A DNA stretch of 64,000 nt, taken from Cruorifilaria tuberocauda (Eukaryota; Nematoda; Chromadorea; Rhabditida; Onchocercidae). Of this stretch, positions 49,109 through 61,582 are shown piece after piece. The stretch covers positions 34,940 through 98,939 of the forward strand of contig JABVXU010000193.1 in assembly GCA_013365365.1 (NCBI GenBank), written 5' to 3'. A program made the translations under genes and the position numbers. Under the pieces are notes generated by a model. That model was given only the letters and a program-made list of their open reading frames with translations. It searched no databases and was not told where the DNA came from. Each line of letters opens with the position of its first letter. The stretch's first letter is position 1.

Positions 49109-50147
49109 TGATTACCACAGGTCAGCTGAAATAAACTGGTGATGTCCAGAAATATTCTCAGTCATTTCTACGAATCATCTTCCGAAATAATCTGAGAAGT
49201 TTAATGTATAATAAATAGAACGATCAGAATCAAATGGATTGAAAACTCAGCAAAAGAAACAGAATGATGATAATTGACAGATGCGCATTTCAAAAGGGTA
49301 GAAAGGTAGGTTGTACCAATGAACAGAAGATACTTGGGGAGTAACTGTTACATTTACAAGAGCAAATAAAACGGTTCGAGAAGGTACGAGAAGATAAATG
49401 AACGAATAATGCAGCGATAAAGGGGAAGATCGAAAGAAGGGTTTGCTAATTAAGATTTGTGACACTAAAATACAAATGTAGCTGACTATCTTTTTTCTGA
49501 TTATGATCTGTTGTAATACCAAAACAAAAGGTTACAGCAGCGACGTTCCATGAAATCTGTTTTAGTTGGTAACAACAAAAAAGAGTGCTGCATTCGAATA
49601 GAAAATAAAACAGTTCCCTGATTTTGTAATTTTTCAAGTTGGAAACGACGATGTAAAATGAAATTTCGGGCGAGTAAATAAACAACTATCAATCGTTTAA
49701 TTAGAGAATGATCATTGATCTTTTCCATGAAAAAAATGCTCTTACTATCGGTTCCTAGAGAGGTCATGTAAACTCGAAGAATTTCTCTAGATTAAAATCA
49801 ATTAAATCATGAACTATCTTCAAGATCTTAGGTAACTTCGACCCTTCCTCACAATCCTTCTTTCTCCGACAAGATATGAGAAGATAAGAGCGGAGATTAC
49901 GCAAAGGATAAGACGACAGCAGAAATTACGCAAAATTGCAACAAGGCGAATCGGTTGTTGAAACATAAGATCATTTTAAAAGAAATGCAAACAGGTTCTT
50001 TATTTCTGACACATGCCAGCAATTGTTATATAGGATGGAAATAAGCCTAGAATGATTGCATAAGTCTATTTTTCTGATTCCAGGTGGAGTGGGAGAATGA
50101 ATTATGAATTAAACTTGACAGACAAAACCAAAAAAGAGTAACTCCAG
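49109..50147. other. Upstream of the acyltransferase, no gene seen
   Basis: Presumed promoter of the minus-strand acyltransferase on the left. About 49860-49990 is open in more than one plus frame and could hold an earlier exon of the gene ending at 50412, but I cannot fix its boundaries. Confidence 0.35.
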
Positions 50148-50412
50148 TTGCAATTATGCCCGCCGAGTCGAATTAGCTACTCCATCTGATCGAGTATTCC
50201 AAACTGGTTCTTCCGATCCCGGAAATTTCGATACTCAAATATTTCACCTATCGGAGGACAATGCATTAATTGAAATAGTGGAATCAGCGCAGTTTAACAT
50301 GAAACCAGCAAGTATGAGGTCAAAACGCCCTTGGCAGTTGAGAAATATGCCCTACAGAATTCGATTGGTTCTATTGTTACCCTCCTACATACTCTTCATT
50401 ATTAGTCATTGA
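50148..50412 (+). CDS. Possible terminal exon of an unknown gene (no internal start codon near its 5' end)
   Basis: An AG acceptor (actccag) at 50146-50147 opens a frame of 88 codons ending in TGA at 50410-50412. The product begins NYARRVELATPSDRVFQTG, continues through an acidic stretch (FHLSEDNALIEIVES) and ends with a basic segment and hydrophobic tail (RIRLVLLLPSYILFIISH). Composition is mixed and protein-like and the frame is long for DNA this AT-rich. No domain recognised. Earlier exons have not been located, so this may be chance. Confidence 0.35.
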
Positions 50413-50554
50413 CCTCTGAACTACTACTACTACTAATTTTTAACAATTCTTAGTTTTCTTTCCGGATGCAATAATAATAACTGATCACTGATACTTGGTA
50501 GTTGATTTATGATAGCTGATAATAGTAATCGAAAATGATAATTAGTAATGATTA

Positions 50555-50700
50555 CAATGGTTATAATAATAATATTAGTAATAATACTGATAATAATGAC
50601 GATAATAAAGTGAAAATAATAACGATGACGATAATTGATAATGAATAATAATAATAACAGTAATAGTAATAATAATAACAGTAAATAGTGATAATCAAGG
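50555..50700. repeat. Trinucleotide-rich low-complexity tract (AAT/GAT)
   Basis: Interrupted AAT, AGT and GAT triplets. It creates a spurious tyrosine- and isoleucine-rich open frame on the minus strand. Confidence 0.85.
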
Positions 50701-51026
50701 GAAAAAAATGAAAGGCGAAAAAATGAAGAATTAACAGAGAGCGTTCACGGATAAAGGAACTATTTGGGGATGTATAGTTGAACAACTCGCGGGAGCATGT
50801 TCGGATGACCCGAATTCGCTCCCACAACCTCCCCGTCCTTTCATCACAATCACTCATTTCTTCTTCATTCGTTCATTCATCTCCCGCAACTCCAAGAATC
50901 TCTCCTTTCTCACCCACAACAAGCATACCTCTTCCGATAACCATCGGGCTATTACCGCGAATCCCACACTTCCTCTTCCATTCGGCAGCACGTAAACAGC
51001 TGTGCAAAATGGCAGTGATTCATCGC

Positions 51027-51051
51027 GTTCATGTTCACGTTCACGTTCACC
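51027..51051. repeat. Short TTCACG hexamer repeat
   Basis: About four TTCACG-like units just upstream of the tRNA gene. Confidence 0.8.
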
Positions 51052-51203
51052 GTCATGACATCGCTTTCTTAATTAAAATTCCTCGCTAATTTCATTAAAC
51101 CACCGCCACCACAATCCTCAACAAAAATACTCTGCCCGACTGCCCCGCACTCCGGTCGCTCTCTCAACCGCAAACTAAACAATAACCGAAACTCGTATAA
51201 CAT

Positions 51204-51276
51204 GGCCCTGTGGCCTAATGGACAAGGCGTCGCTCTCCTAAAGCGAAGACTGCAGGTTCGAGTCCTGCCAGGGTCG
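51204..51276 (+). tRNA. trnR(ccu): tRNA-Arg, anticodon CCT
   Basis: Complete 73-base cloverleaf without intron. Acceptor GGCCCTG pairs with CAGGGTC (one G-T). The D arm is GCCT/AGGC, the anticodon stem TCGCT/AGCGA with loop CTCCTAA (anticodon CCT, reads AGG), the variable loop AGACT, and the T arm GCAGG/CCTGC with TTCGAGT. G is the discriminator base. Internal promoters are present: A box TGGCCTAATGG and B box GGTTCGAGTCC. A TTTT run at 51291-51294 is a likely RNA polymerase III stop. No CCA is encoded, as usual in eukaryotes. Confidence 0.97.
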
Positions 51277-51290
51277 GTACCGACCCTAGC

Positions 51291-51294
51291 TTTT
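51291..51294 (+). terminator. RNA polymerase III terminator of the tRNA gene
   Basis: First T4 run, 15 bases after the tRNA 3' end. Confidence 0.6.
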
Positions 51295-54200
51295 GCTGAA
51301 ACTGCTCCATTGCTACATTTCTGTCTCATGCTTTCCAAAAACCTCTCTGCGGATCCACAGGAAGAAGTTGTCGAGTCCCGAAGAAGGGTTGGCGTAAAGA
51401 AGAGAAGGAATATGGCACTTCCGTCAACTTGAAACTTCGCGGGCTCTCAGGAAGAGGTTGGAGGAGAAAGCAACTTCCTCACTAGAGACGAATCCATCAT
51501 TACTCTTCGCTTCCACTTGTGATCCATCGAGAATGAATCTTTCCGCCTTCGAAAACTCACAGCATCCGTTGCAACTATGCTTCTGCGATAAATTATGCTG
51601 AAATACTGCAGTCATGAGGTTAATAATCTGACGGACAGTATCTCTCTGTTTTTACTTCTGTGATAAGAGTTATCACCGCTTTTGGTGAAGATTGTTTGTT
51701 GGATATAAAGCAACGCAAACATTCAAATTTGTAAATCATAAATCATCTTTATCAAATTTCAATTCTCAATTGTCAAATGATCGGTCCACTCATCACTACT
51801 ATAAATTATTGCTTTGTTTTCAGTATACATTTACGGTTGTGACAAGGAGCCAAGTGTTCCCTAACAGTGTAATTCAACTATGAATTCGGCTTTTGATAGC
51901 AATGTAGGAACACGGACCAGCATTATATTTGTGAAGTGTTCCTATTATGTTATATCCAGAGAGAAAGGAAGGTGGAGAGAGAAACATTCACTAAGACTGA
52001 ACTGCTCTTCCTGCAATTGTCTAATGTCATGTATCCATTTAATCTTTTGACCTTTACCAGTCAACTTTCAGCAGTGAAGAACTGTTAACAGATTTGATTA
52101 AACGAAAAGAACGAAGATTTTGATCTGTGCACATTATCTGTTGTTGTGTCGCTTTCTCTCAAGTTCATAAGAACAACGGTTAAAGGTCAAGGGATTTTGT
52201 ATGGAAAATACGCTTACAGTTCAGGAGGCGGTTCTATCGAACAATATGTCGACAATTTTGGGAATGTAGAAGAAAATAAAAGGAAGTTTAAGATTCATTA
52301 AGGACAGGATGGATATTTTTGAGTTCGAAGAAGTATTACAAAAACTAAAAATGCACATTTAGAAATTTTCGCTATTCCTCAGTATTGTGATGATAACCGT
52401 GAAGTTAATAGATTCCTGTTTTAATTTTCAATATATTACCAACGACTTATTAGTAGATGATCGACTGCAAATATCTGAAAGCTGAAAACTAGATTTGCCT
52501 AAATCACCGGTATCTTCGCTTCCGGAATATCCTACTAAGCGTAGAGAAGGGAAAGTTGACCATTGCAAAATGGCAAAGAGTGTTATAAATACTTGCGCTC
52601 ATATATCTACTTTCTATATTATATCAACAACTGCAAGTCTTTTAGAAAGAACTGTAAATCTAAGAACCAAGATTAATTCCTTCCTTCAGTTGAACTGTAA
52701 AGTGAATGATAAGTACAAGGATGTTCAAATTGCTATTATTCCCTCAAAGAGGGGATTTTTTCTGAACTGACAAATAAATTCTAAAAGAGTAGTAAATACC
52801 AGAATAATTCAAGGTACTATGCATATGGAATCACTTTTGCTTCCAGCTTTTTCAAACTATTTCATAAAATGATCGAAAAAGCCAACATTGTCCAGAACTA
52901 ATGATGTAAATATTCTTCGAAACAGGGATCAGTTGTTTCCTGTTTTGCAAAATGAGCTTAACAGCGGCGTTACAAAGATAGAAATAAGACAAAGTTCGGC
53001 AAAGTAAATTTTGAAGTAAATTTTCTCTTTGACAAAAGTTTTTGATTTAATTAGTTTGTTGTTTCATAGACAACTAATTGGTAGAGATTTATTTCTCACA
53101 GAAAACTGTGGGAGCAGTTGCGTGGAAACGACGAGAAGTGAGTAGCAGAAACAATCGGTAAGTCGAAATGAGTTACAAAATAGCATCGATGGATGAATGA
53201 ATGATTATCTTTGCAGTAAATTTAGTTCACTATATGTGGTAATTTACGACGGTATATTGTGCTACAATCCAGTTGAATAGAAAGATAAGAGGGCATGGTT
53301 GATAAAAGGACTGATAAATGCAATCTGCAAATATACAAGGTATTAGAAATATTTAGATTATTCCATTTGGAGATAGGTTGGGAAGGTTTAGATGAACATA
53401 TAGATGTGAATTAGTTCTTATCATCGAAATTAAGCATAAGAGTAATAAATCATTAGGGAAACCTCTGTATTTCTGGGGTAAAATTATTTCGGTTTTCTTA
53501 CAACTATTGTTCTTTTGATATTAATCAGCACTTTAATTAAATTCTGAGATGTATTTTTTTCAACAAATAAAATACTGTAAAAACATATTGAATTTCATGA
53601 CGGTCTTAAAATAATCAGAATTAGTTTATCTTTGCTTCTGTGAAATTATGAGCAAATAAGTAATAGCTCTGCAATAACAAGCAAATAGTCGTTATCCAAC
53701 CGATTATCACTTCTCCTCTTTCCTTAATCATCTGAAATTTGCTTCTTCAATTGCGATCATATAATTACATCATTCTTGTTTGAGCTTATTAGCAAAAGTT
53801 TTTGTTTTTGAATTACGAAGAAAATTGATGGGAAACTTCTGAGTAATTCAATCAATTAACTTGAGATTCAAAATCTAATCTGAAATTTAATCTTTTATGT
53901 ATTATTATACTGCAGTTTCCGAAAATTATTTACATATTGGTTCAAAAATAGACAGCTCAGTTCTCCTTTCATAACTTATATCATATCCTTTGCACAGAAA
54001 TCATACTTGAATAAAATTTAAGTTAATGTCTTTTAACTAAATCGTCATATTTTACGATTTGCATCATTGTGGATGTGAAATGCATGCATTCGAAGGAGTA
54101 ATAGCCAGACAAATATTCTGCCATCACACGTTGTTCATGGATAACTAGATGGATATGAATGAATACGCGAGAAGGGAGAATCAATGGTCAGTGGTCACTG

Positions 54201-55465
54201 GATAGGTTAATCGAGAAGCGTAAATAGATCCGCGATCGATGTCGACATGGAAGTATCAGAAACAGCACTTTCACGAAATTTCCAGATTCATCAGTTGATC
54301 AAGTCGATCCAGACCTAACCACCAACAGATGAATTAAGATGATATAAAATGTTGAAAGCCATTTTTCATACCTGTCACATATGACCATTTCAGGATGGAA
54401 AATATTACGAGCAAAAATAGGAAGAAAGTTAAATTCCAAAAATAAGGTTCTCTTTAAAAAGATTACAAGTCAGAAAGCCACACTGAGTATAAAGATGGAT
54501 GATTCTCTTTCAGCCGTCCTCCGAAAATCGTCTCCATACGCTCCTTCAATCACAATTCAAGAAATGATAAGATGTACGTACTTACATTACAACTGAAACA
54601 CGTCCGGCTAAGCATTAACCCAACTTTCTGATTCAATTAATTTGACGTATTTCGGAAACATAAGTTGATACTAACCAGTTCAAATGGTACTAAAACGGTA
54701 AAAATAGAAGATGTTGGCACGGTTAATGATAAAATATCCAAGACAATCCTTCCACCTTTAACTTTTCAGTGGTACTCACAATTTTTTTTTGAAAGAACAA
54801 GGAAACACCGGAGAACAACTCCTGATTAGTGCTAAGCATCAACACACAGCTACTGTGCTTCTTCCCAAATTTCACATAGGAGTTTATTTCGATTTAAATC
54901 ATGCAAATAAAGAAGCTGCACAAGAGTTGATGAATAAAACAAAGAGATAACAGAAAATCACATTCTATAAGAGAACTTCAAAACAATAATAACTGCACAC
55001 TCTCACTCTCAGGTTTCAAGCTGGTGAATTAGCATCTAGGTTATTGTAGCGCGGCAAAATTCGAAAAGATGAATCACAGAGAATAAACAGTTAATCCTAA
55101 CAGGTTAATTAATACAAAAGAAGTAAAATGCAATAAGTTCAATTCAAGCAAAAGTGACAAGCATCAATTTGAAAAAATCCATGTTCGCATCAATTAATAA
55201 GCTATTTATATTGCCGTGAATATTTTATCATGAAAGAAACTATTTCATTGATAGCAAGTTCTTGCTATAACAAGTAAATGATTTTAAGAATCACATGATA
55301 GAATGATAAGCCAATGCGATCACAAGAGATTCTTTCCATGCTCTGAAACACAAAACTTTTCTCCTCATAGGGTGATGATTTTAGACTAACATTCCGAAGT
55401 ATAATTTCAAGTAAAAATTAAATAAACCAAGTAACAAAACAACCGACAGCGATATAAAGCTACAG
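51295..55465. other. Gene-poor stretch
   Basis: More than 4 kb with no recognised gene on either strand. Open frames at 51424-51615 (-), 52495-52770 (+) and 54381-54596 (+) have no domain, no convincing splice partners and no poly(A) context. It may hold introns or regulatory DNA of a gene I cannot see. Confidence 0.45.
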
Positions 55466-57994
55466 CTAAAGCTGACTAAAATCACGAGGTCCAAGGACAC
55501 TCCGCGATGTCCCTTTAAGCGTTGATTCATCATCAGTCTTCATTACTGTTAGCGTATTAGTTCGTGTGTCGATATCAAGATAACCAAGAAGGGAAGCCGC
55601 TGCATCATGTTCCACCTGATATTAAATGAATGATTGATAAAAACAATTAGGAATAATTTATCTCAAACCAAAGAGTTTCCATATCTAATATAATGTAAAA
55701 GTTAAGCAATACATAGTAGTAAAACGACCCTCGAATTTCCAGCTAGTAACATCAACAAATATAATTATAACCTTGATTTCATCCAAAGACGATTTATTTT
55801 CATCTGATAGCAAAGTAGAAGGAACTGTCTCACTGTCTGAGATGCCATCACCTGTAGATTCATTCAAACTCAAGCAGCTTTCAGTTGGTTCCTCATCAGC
55901 CCATTCATATAATTGCCGCTTCCACAGACGTACCTGTAAAGTTTAAGATGTACAAACATCGATTCTTCGTGATTAGTTGCGCTAGAAGGTAAAGAAATTT
56001 TTATCCATAGAAAAAAACCATTCCATAAAGAATATAAAGCAATTTGCAAATAATAACCTGCTTATCCCATGACCGACGCGAGTACTGGATGTATTTATTA
56101 GGAGTTTTTGGCATATTTTTCGTTCGAGCATGTCGTGGCACTCTTGCAAGATATTTTGCATATACTGGTTTTTCTTTTGCTTTTTCAATTTCCTCAACAA
56201 AATAAGAATTATTTTGCTAATTTTAATAGCATGTTTGTAAAGCTAAAAATTACTTATATTTGTGATAATCTAATCTTTTATAGCAAGTACAGCAAGTGTT
56301 CAGAAAATAATTGCAAAAGTGATACCTTTGAACGCCTAAGAAGAGTTGCTTCATTTCTGCACCAACCAAGTTTTGGTTCTGTCCAACTTTTCTTAATGTG
56401 CAACGTGGATGCAACACTAGAACTACTTCCAGGAGAGCTGTAATCATATGAGTAGAATTTCGTATGGACCGCTGCTATTTTTCATTAAATCATTCAACGA
56501 ATGACAGAAATTTGAGATATTTAGAAAAGAATAGGAAACAAAATTTAATAGAGAACAATAAACCTCTCTCTACTGGAACGTTTAGTAGCACTAAGAGGTA
56601 AATCTTTAGAGTTAAATTTCGAATTGCTAGCTTCACAAACAATGTTTTCCCTATGCGCATTTTTTCTTCGTTTTTTTTGATATTTCGAAGATATCGGACT
56701 CTCCTCATCATCAGTACTTACTGCGAATAGCACTTGAACTTCTTGCTTTTTGTCTCGTTTAACAGCGCGACGTAACTAAAACGACATAAATCATTTCTAT
56801 CATTAAAATACAATGACCGATTTAAAAAAATGCTTTTTGACTTTAATTGTTCTGTTTAAAAAAGTGCAATCTGGTATGGTATAATTTCGGTAATACCGGT
56901 TTTCTGGAGACTCCATTGTCAGTTTTCAATGCCCGACTACCCAATGCTTCTGTAAGTTCTAAATTGTATTTAAACCTGAAAACGTGCAACATTGCAGAAT
57001 CTTCATACATTCAAATAAAAAAAACGAAAGAGAATGCTATATGAAAATTGCAAACATGTTAGAATCCATTGTTGAACACAGGATTTTCCCTGAATGCTCA
57101 TTGTTGCATTCTTTAATAATTAAAGAAAGAATCATTAATAATCGGTGCAGTCCAACAGATATGAATTAAGCGGCTTGTTATTTCTTCTTGTTGTACAAAT
57201 AAACTCCAAACATAAGATAAAACTGAGAGTGGAGCACACTTTCAGAACAATAAAAATCTCCCTTCCTTACCTAGACTTCATCCCTCGTTTCTTTTTCGGT
57301 GGACCAGCTTTATATCGTTCCATATATGCAGAAACTGAGAGATTTGGATATTCTTTGTCAGAATTTAAAATGATACAATCATTCTCTACCAATTGTGTTT
57401 TCGGTGCTGCAACCTCTTCACCGCTCTTTGACTGTAGAGATTTTGTTACTTCTTCTTCCATCACATCAGCCCACGAGGTATTTTGCATATCTTCGTATTG
57501 CTGCTGCTCAAGAAGCACTCTCAACTGCAAAAGAACCTTTTCCTAGAAATTAATTCTCTCGGAATTAATTGTTGGCATGAAATTTAGGAAGATTAAAGTC
57601 TCTTCAGAGAACTTCGTAACATGAAGCTTATTAAATGAACCTCATTAATGAATAGTATATGATGACATAAACATTCTTCATATATTTTTTTTTGATTTAA
57701 ATTAACATTTGTAATGACAAAATGTTATCATTATTTTGTTGATAACGAAGCAGTGATAATTATAATAAAAGCGGTGAAATAAGAATGAATAAGTGAACTA
57801 ACACTTTTTGATGTTTTGTTAATAGTTGTATCATTTAATTCGACTTTTACCGCCTTTGGTTCGCTCGGATCACACTCTCGAGTTTGTCCTTGGAACAATT
57901 GACATACGGCTACTATTGAGCTTGGATCATCATCCGTGATATCATCTATGGCTTCATTCATAGATGCTTGAGACTCTTCACTTTTCGCATTCAT
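55466..57994 (-). CDS. cdl-1: Histone mRNA stem-loop binding protein SLBP/CDL-1
   Basis: Binds the 3' stem-loop of replication-dependent histone mRNAs for processing, export and translation; nucleus and cytoplasm. Eight exons: 57994-57803, 57542-57271, 56975-56897, 56775-56564, 56437-56326, 56192-56058, 55933-55772, 55615-55466; phases close to 437 residues (human 270). The N-terminal half is acidic and Ser/Lys-rich, with PPKKKRG and KYQKKRRKN as likely nuclear signals. The RNA-binding domain (about residues 285-345) has NEATLLRRSKEEIEKAKEK, VYAKYLARVPRHAR, PKTPNKYIQYSRRSWDKQ and VRLWKRQLYEW. The TPNK threonine, phosphorylated in the family, is kept. ATG 57994 is the first of its exon. The C-terminus ends GPRDFSQL, similar to vertebrate RDFSAM. 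Confidence 0.95.
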
Positions 57995-60438
57995 TTCTAA
58001 TAGAACGAGCTTTTAACTTTTAAGGGAAGTCCAATTCAAAATCACAATGAAAAAAGTAAAATATAATCAAAGAAAGCAATCGATAAATGATTAATCGAAA
58101 ATACTTTTTGCAGCTCTTCAGTTTTGTAGTGATAACTGCCACTTTAGTGCACAAAACAACATTTAATAAGATGAAGCTAAGAAAGGTCGACAGACGTAGA
58201 GGTTACGACAACAAAGAAAAATGCAGCAGCAATGTGATGAAGTGTCGTCAGTGTAATACGGTGCGGAAGGGACGCGCGCGCGGCAAATTTAATTTTAAAA
58301 TATGTTTAGAGATGGATTTGGGATAAAACAAGCTGTTAAAGTGTGAGAAGTGGAGTCAATCGGGCGGTCAAACAAGAAGGTCAACGAGTGGAAAGCGCCC
58401 ATTCAGGTGGATTTATGCTCGTTCTTGTGGATCAAAGCGGACAGGTTTCATTCTTCGAAACAGGTATCATTGCACTGTAAAACGATTCAGTTATTCTAGT
58501 GGTTCATTCACGGTTATCACTGTGAAATTAGCTTAACCCCAACTTCTCCAACTTCATCAAACAACACGTCTATCGCAGTGTAGCTTCTTGACGCTTTTCT
58601 TCAAAACCGATCACTGCAGGTGAAAATTTTGTGGCTGATGATAATGATGTGGAACCTTGCCGCAAATAACTCCTTCCTGCAATTAACTCCGTTTACTTTT
58701 CTGCTCAAAGGTTCTCTATGGTGTTTACGCCGACAGATGCTATCCTTTCAATTTATTGATTTCTATTCACTTAAAATGAGAACTATTTTCCTCATGTGTT
58801 TCACTCTCTCTGAACACATAATATATTCTTCAAATTCATTTTGTACCTCTCGACTTTTTGGATAGGCGTGGGTTGAATTACGCCAGATATATTTCCCGAC
58901 ATTATCTCTCGATGTTTTCGTTAGTGAGAGCTTCCAATTTCAATCAAAGTTGGTCGATGTTTAACACACAAGTCGCTCTCAAGAGACGAATCTTACGATG
59001 TTTCTAAGTGGCAGTACGAAGTGCAGTTGCAACAACAACAACGATAATCATTATTGAAATCTTCCAAAAGATCGATTTTTTGAAGAGATAAGTTCAAAAG
59101 TAACTTCCATACAGTCACACAATAAAATTAATCGGAATTTTTTCATCATTTCAAGAAATTCGGTATATATCCGACTGTTTAAGATTGGTACAGCATAAAT
59201 AAGTACGTAGCATTACCGATTGGAAAGAAATGTGCTGTTTGTGGCGATAAGTGATTCGAAGTCAGGACCTTCTCTGATCGGATGATCAAGTCCTTAGCAA
59301 GAGCTATGAGGTCAAATAGTGTGACAAAATAAAGCATAAAAATTGGGGAAGGAAGCTGTCAAAATCATTACTTCATTATCGATCTTCTCGAGCTTATTCT
59401 ATCACTAAGTTTTTTCCGTCCTTTCATATGGTTTGTTAAATTGAATTTTTATTCTGCAAAAATTTTTTTTACACTTCTCACATTCACATAGTTATTGCTA
59501 TCACTGTCATTATAATCACTTGTATATCAATGTTATATAGGAAAATGAATGTTTAAGTGATTACAACAGCTTTAAAACCTTTAATTTGTTTATCCCCGCT
59601 TATTTGGAGATTCTTGCGACAAATAGAAACGATAATGACTTACATTTGCTCCTGCAATTCAGAAAGAGAAGGAAAGTCTTATGTAATGTTCTCACAATGC
59701 ATTGTCTAACGTTAACTAATTTATTTTCATAGTAAAATGAATAAAATAGTCATTAAAAATTTAATTAGAAAATAATTGTTGTTAATTTAATTATAGTGAA
59801 AACCGAGAGTTTACCAACTGTCACTTCCAATAACGGAGTTATTCTGAGACCTCTTCTATCTTTTTATGATTTTTGACACTTCCAATGTACTGATGGCGGA
59901 GCTTATCGGAAGTTTCACTGCCTATTCAATGAGTTTTTAAGCAGTTCATGAGATCATGGTATTCAAAAGTTTCTACTTATTATCCAACGAACTTTTGCAC
60001 ATCATTCTCCAAAAATATACGGTTTTATCTATTTTAATTTTTAATTTTTTGTTTTCATTATCCTCGTATTTCATTTCGATGCGAAAGTCATTGTATCAAA
60101 AAAATTGTCAAAGAAGACTATTTCCTGATTGGATAATCTCGATTATTTGAAGATCTTTTATTTGTTATATGTTACCACCATAACGACCTGTTAAATAATT
60201 GTTGTAGTGCATTCACGGCTTTGCTGCTGCCACTTTTCTGAAACTATAAATTATAAATTATCAGGGCTTCAACTGGATAAATACGCAGTAAAGGTGTAAA
60301 AAGGCAAACATTAGAGGTCCAAAATAATAATACCACCTGAAATTTTTGGGAAATTTCGAACAGTTACTTTTATTGTATACTGCCTATATTGCTTGCCAGG
60401 AATTCATATTTTCAATATAAGAAAATATTTTCAATATA

Positions 60439-60545
60439 TTTTAGACATACTTATCAGTTTATCATTCTTATATTTTCAATATAAGAATGATAAACTGATA
60501 AATATTTTCAATATAAGAATGATAAACTGATAAGTGTGTCTAAAA
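60439..60545. repeat. Near-perfect inverted repeat with one arm duplicated
   Basis: The left arm starts ttttagacatacttatcag. Its complement occurs twice on the right: once directly, forming a stem with a 3-base loop (ttatatt ttc aatataa), and again about 33 bases on, where the match extends to tgtgtctaaaa with a single mismatch (about 45 paired bases). Confidence 0.85.
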
Positions 60546-61241
60546 TGATTTGAAATTACAATGGAAAGTGTGTTAATAAATAATTTGGCGTGAAATCTTC
60601 ATTTAAGTTGAGTGGACGGATAGATAGTTTATGTTTGCACTATTTCTCATGAATTTAGTTATCAATAAACCATGACATTACAATAGTTGCAGTATTTCCG
60701 ATAAATCATTGTAAAAACTTCCCACTCCCAATTATGACAGATTTGAATCGATCAATCGACCGATATTTTCTACCTTTACTATGTGAATGTTATTATCGGA
60801 ATTCATCATTTTTTCACCGAGTTTTTTTATTAACAATTGACAGGTGTACAGTCAGAAATTCACGTTGTTGATGAAATTTATTGGCAAAGGGAGTACAACA
60901 CACTCAGCGAACGCATCCCGGGTGAATTGCACATTTGCGCCAATGACGTGATATAGCAGTTAGTTGGCCTTAAAAACGTTTCTTGTCCCGTATGATTTTC
61001 AGGATGAACCAGTCCGTTGTCTGATTTGCGCTACTTGACTGCTGATCTCATTAATGAAATTCTTAAACGCATTCGGGTCTCGTAAACATTTTTGCTGTTT
61101 GTCCTGAACGAAATTTATGTTTTATCATGAAATCGTAATAAGAATATAATAAATTCTCATTAGATTAACATCAAATCGTCAATATCTTTGATCAAATATA
61201 ATTGCTCTTTCGTCGATAATTTGTATGCCTTATATGTGCTT

Positions 61242-61263
61242 TATATATATATATATATATATA
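61242..61263. repeat. TA dinucleotide microsatellite
   Basis: About 11 uninterrupted TA units. Confidence 0.9.
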
Positions 61264-61582
61264 AAGTAGGATTATGAATGAATTATATTGCTACACGCTA
61301 GCAATGACCACTGAAATTGTTGCTTACTTGTAAATGGTATTTGCATACGTCAATCCATAGACGTGCACATCCAAGCTTCTTATCTTTGCCATCCGAGAAT
61401 GAAAAGGTTAACCAGTATTCGTTCTAAATAGTATTTTTTTTTAATATAAACGGTTATCAAGGGCTTGTTAATTACAACAGACCAAATCCATTTTGAATGT
61501 GGAACAGTTATGGGTATTGTTGAAAGAAAGAATAATTAGATTCTTTTGTGTCAATATGCATCTCGAAAATCTTTTTAGAACT

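Larger units (their letters stand above)
57995..61582. other. Intergenic between SLBP and the GM2-activator-like gene
   Basis: The right side of the SLBP start (about 58180-58280) has CG-rich bases (gacgcgcgcgcgg) and may be promoter or leader. The rest is AT-rich, with a strong inverted repeat at 60439-60545 and a TA microsatellite at 61242-61263. No coding exon is convincing. Confidence 0.45.

Noticed and set aside
50561..50857. Minus-strand frame rich in tyrosine, isoleucine and leucine
   Set aside because: Translation of an AAT/GAT low-complexity tract.
51202..51432. Open frame of 76 codons on the plus strand
   Set aside because: It overlaps the tRNA-Arg gene from its first base and reads through it.
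52495..52770. 91-codon frame in the gene-poor stretch
   Set aside because: No domain, no partner exons, and the first codon used is not ATG.
58087..58326. 79-codon plus-strand frame starting with a hydrophobic segment
   Set aside because: Lies in the upstream region of SLBP; no domain, no splice support, ends in the CG-rich patch.
60842..60950. Minus-strand frame (YHVIGANVQFTRDAF) as the missing last exon of the GM2-activator-like gene
   Set aside because: A stop lies just upstream in frame and no AG acceptor is available between the stop and the first residue.
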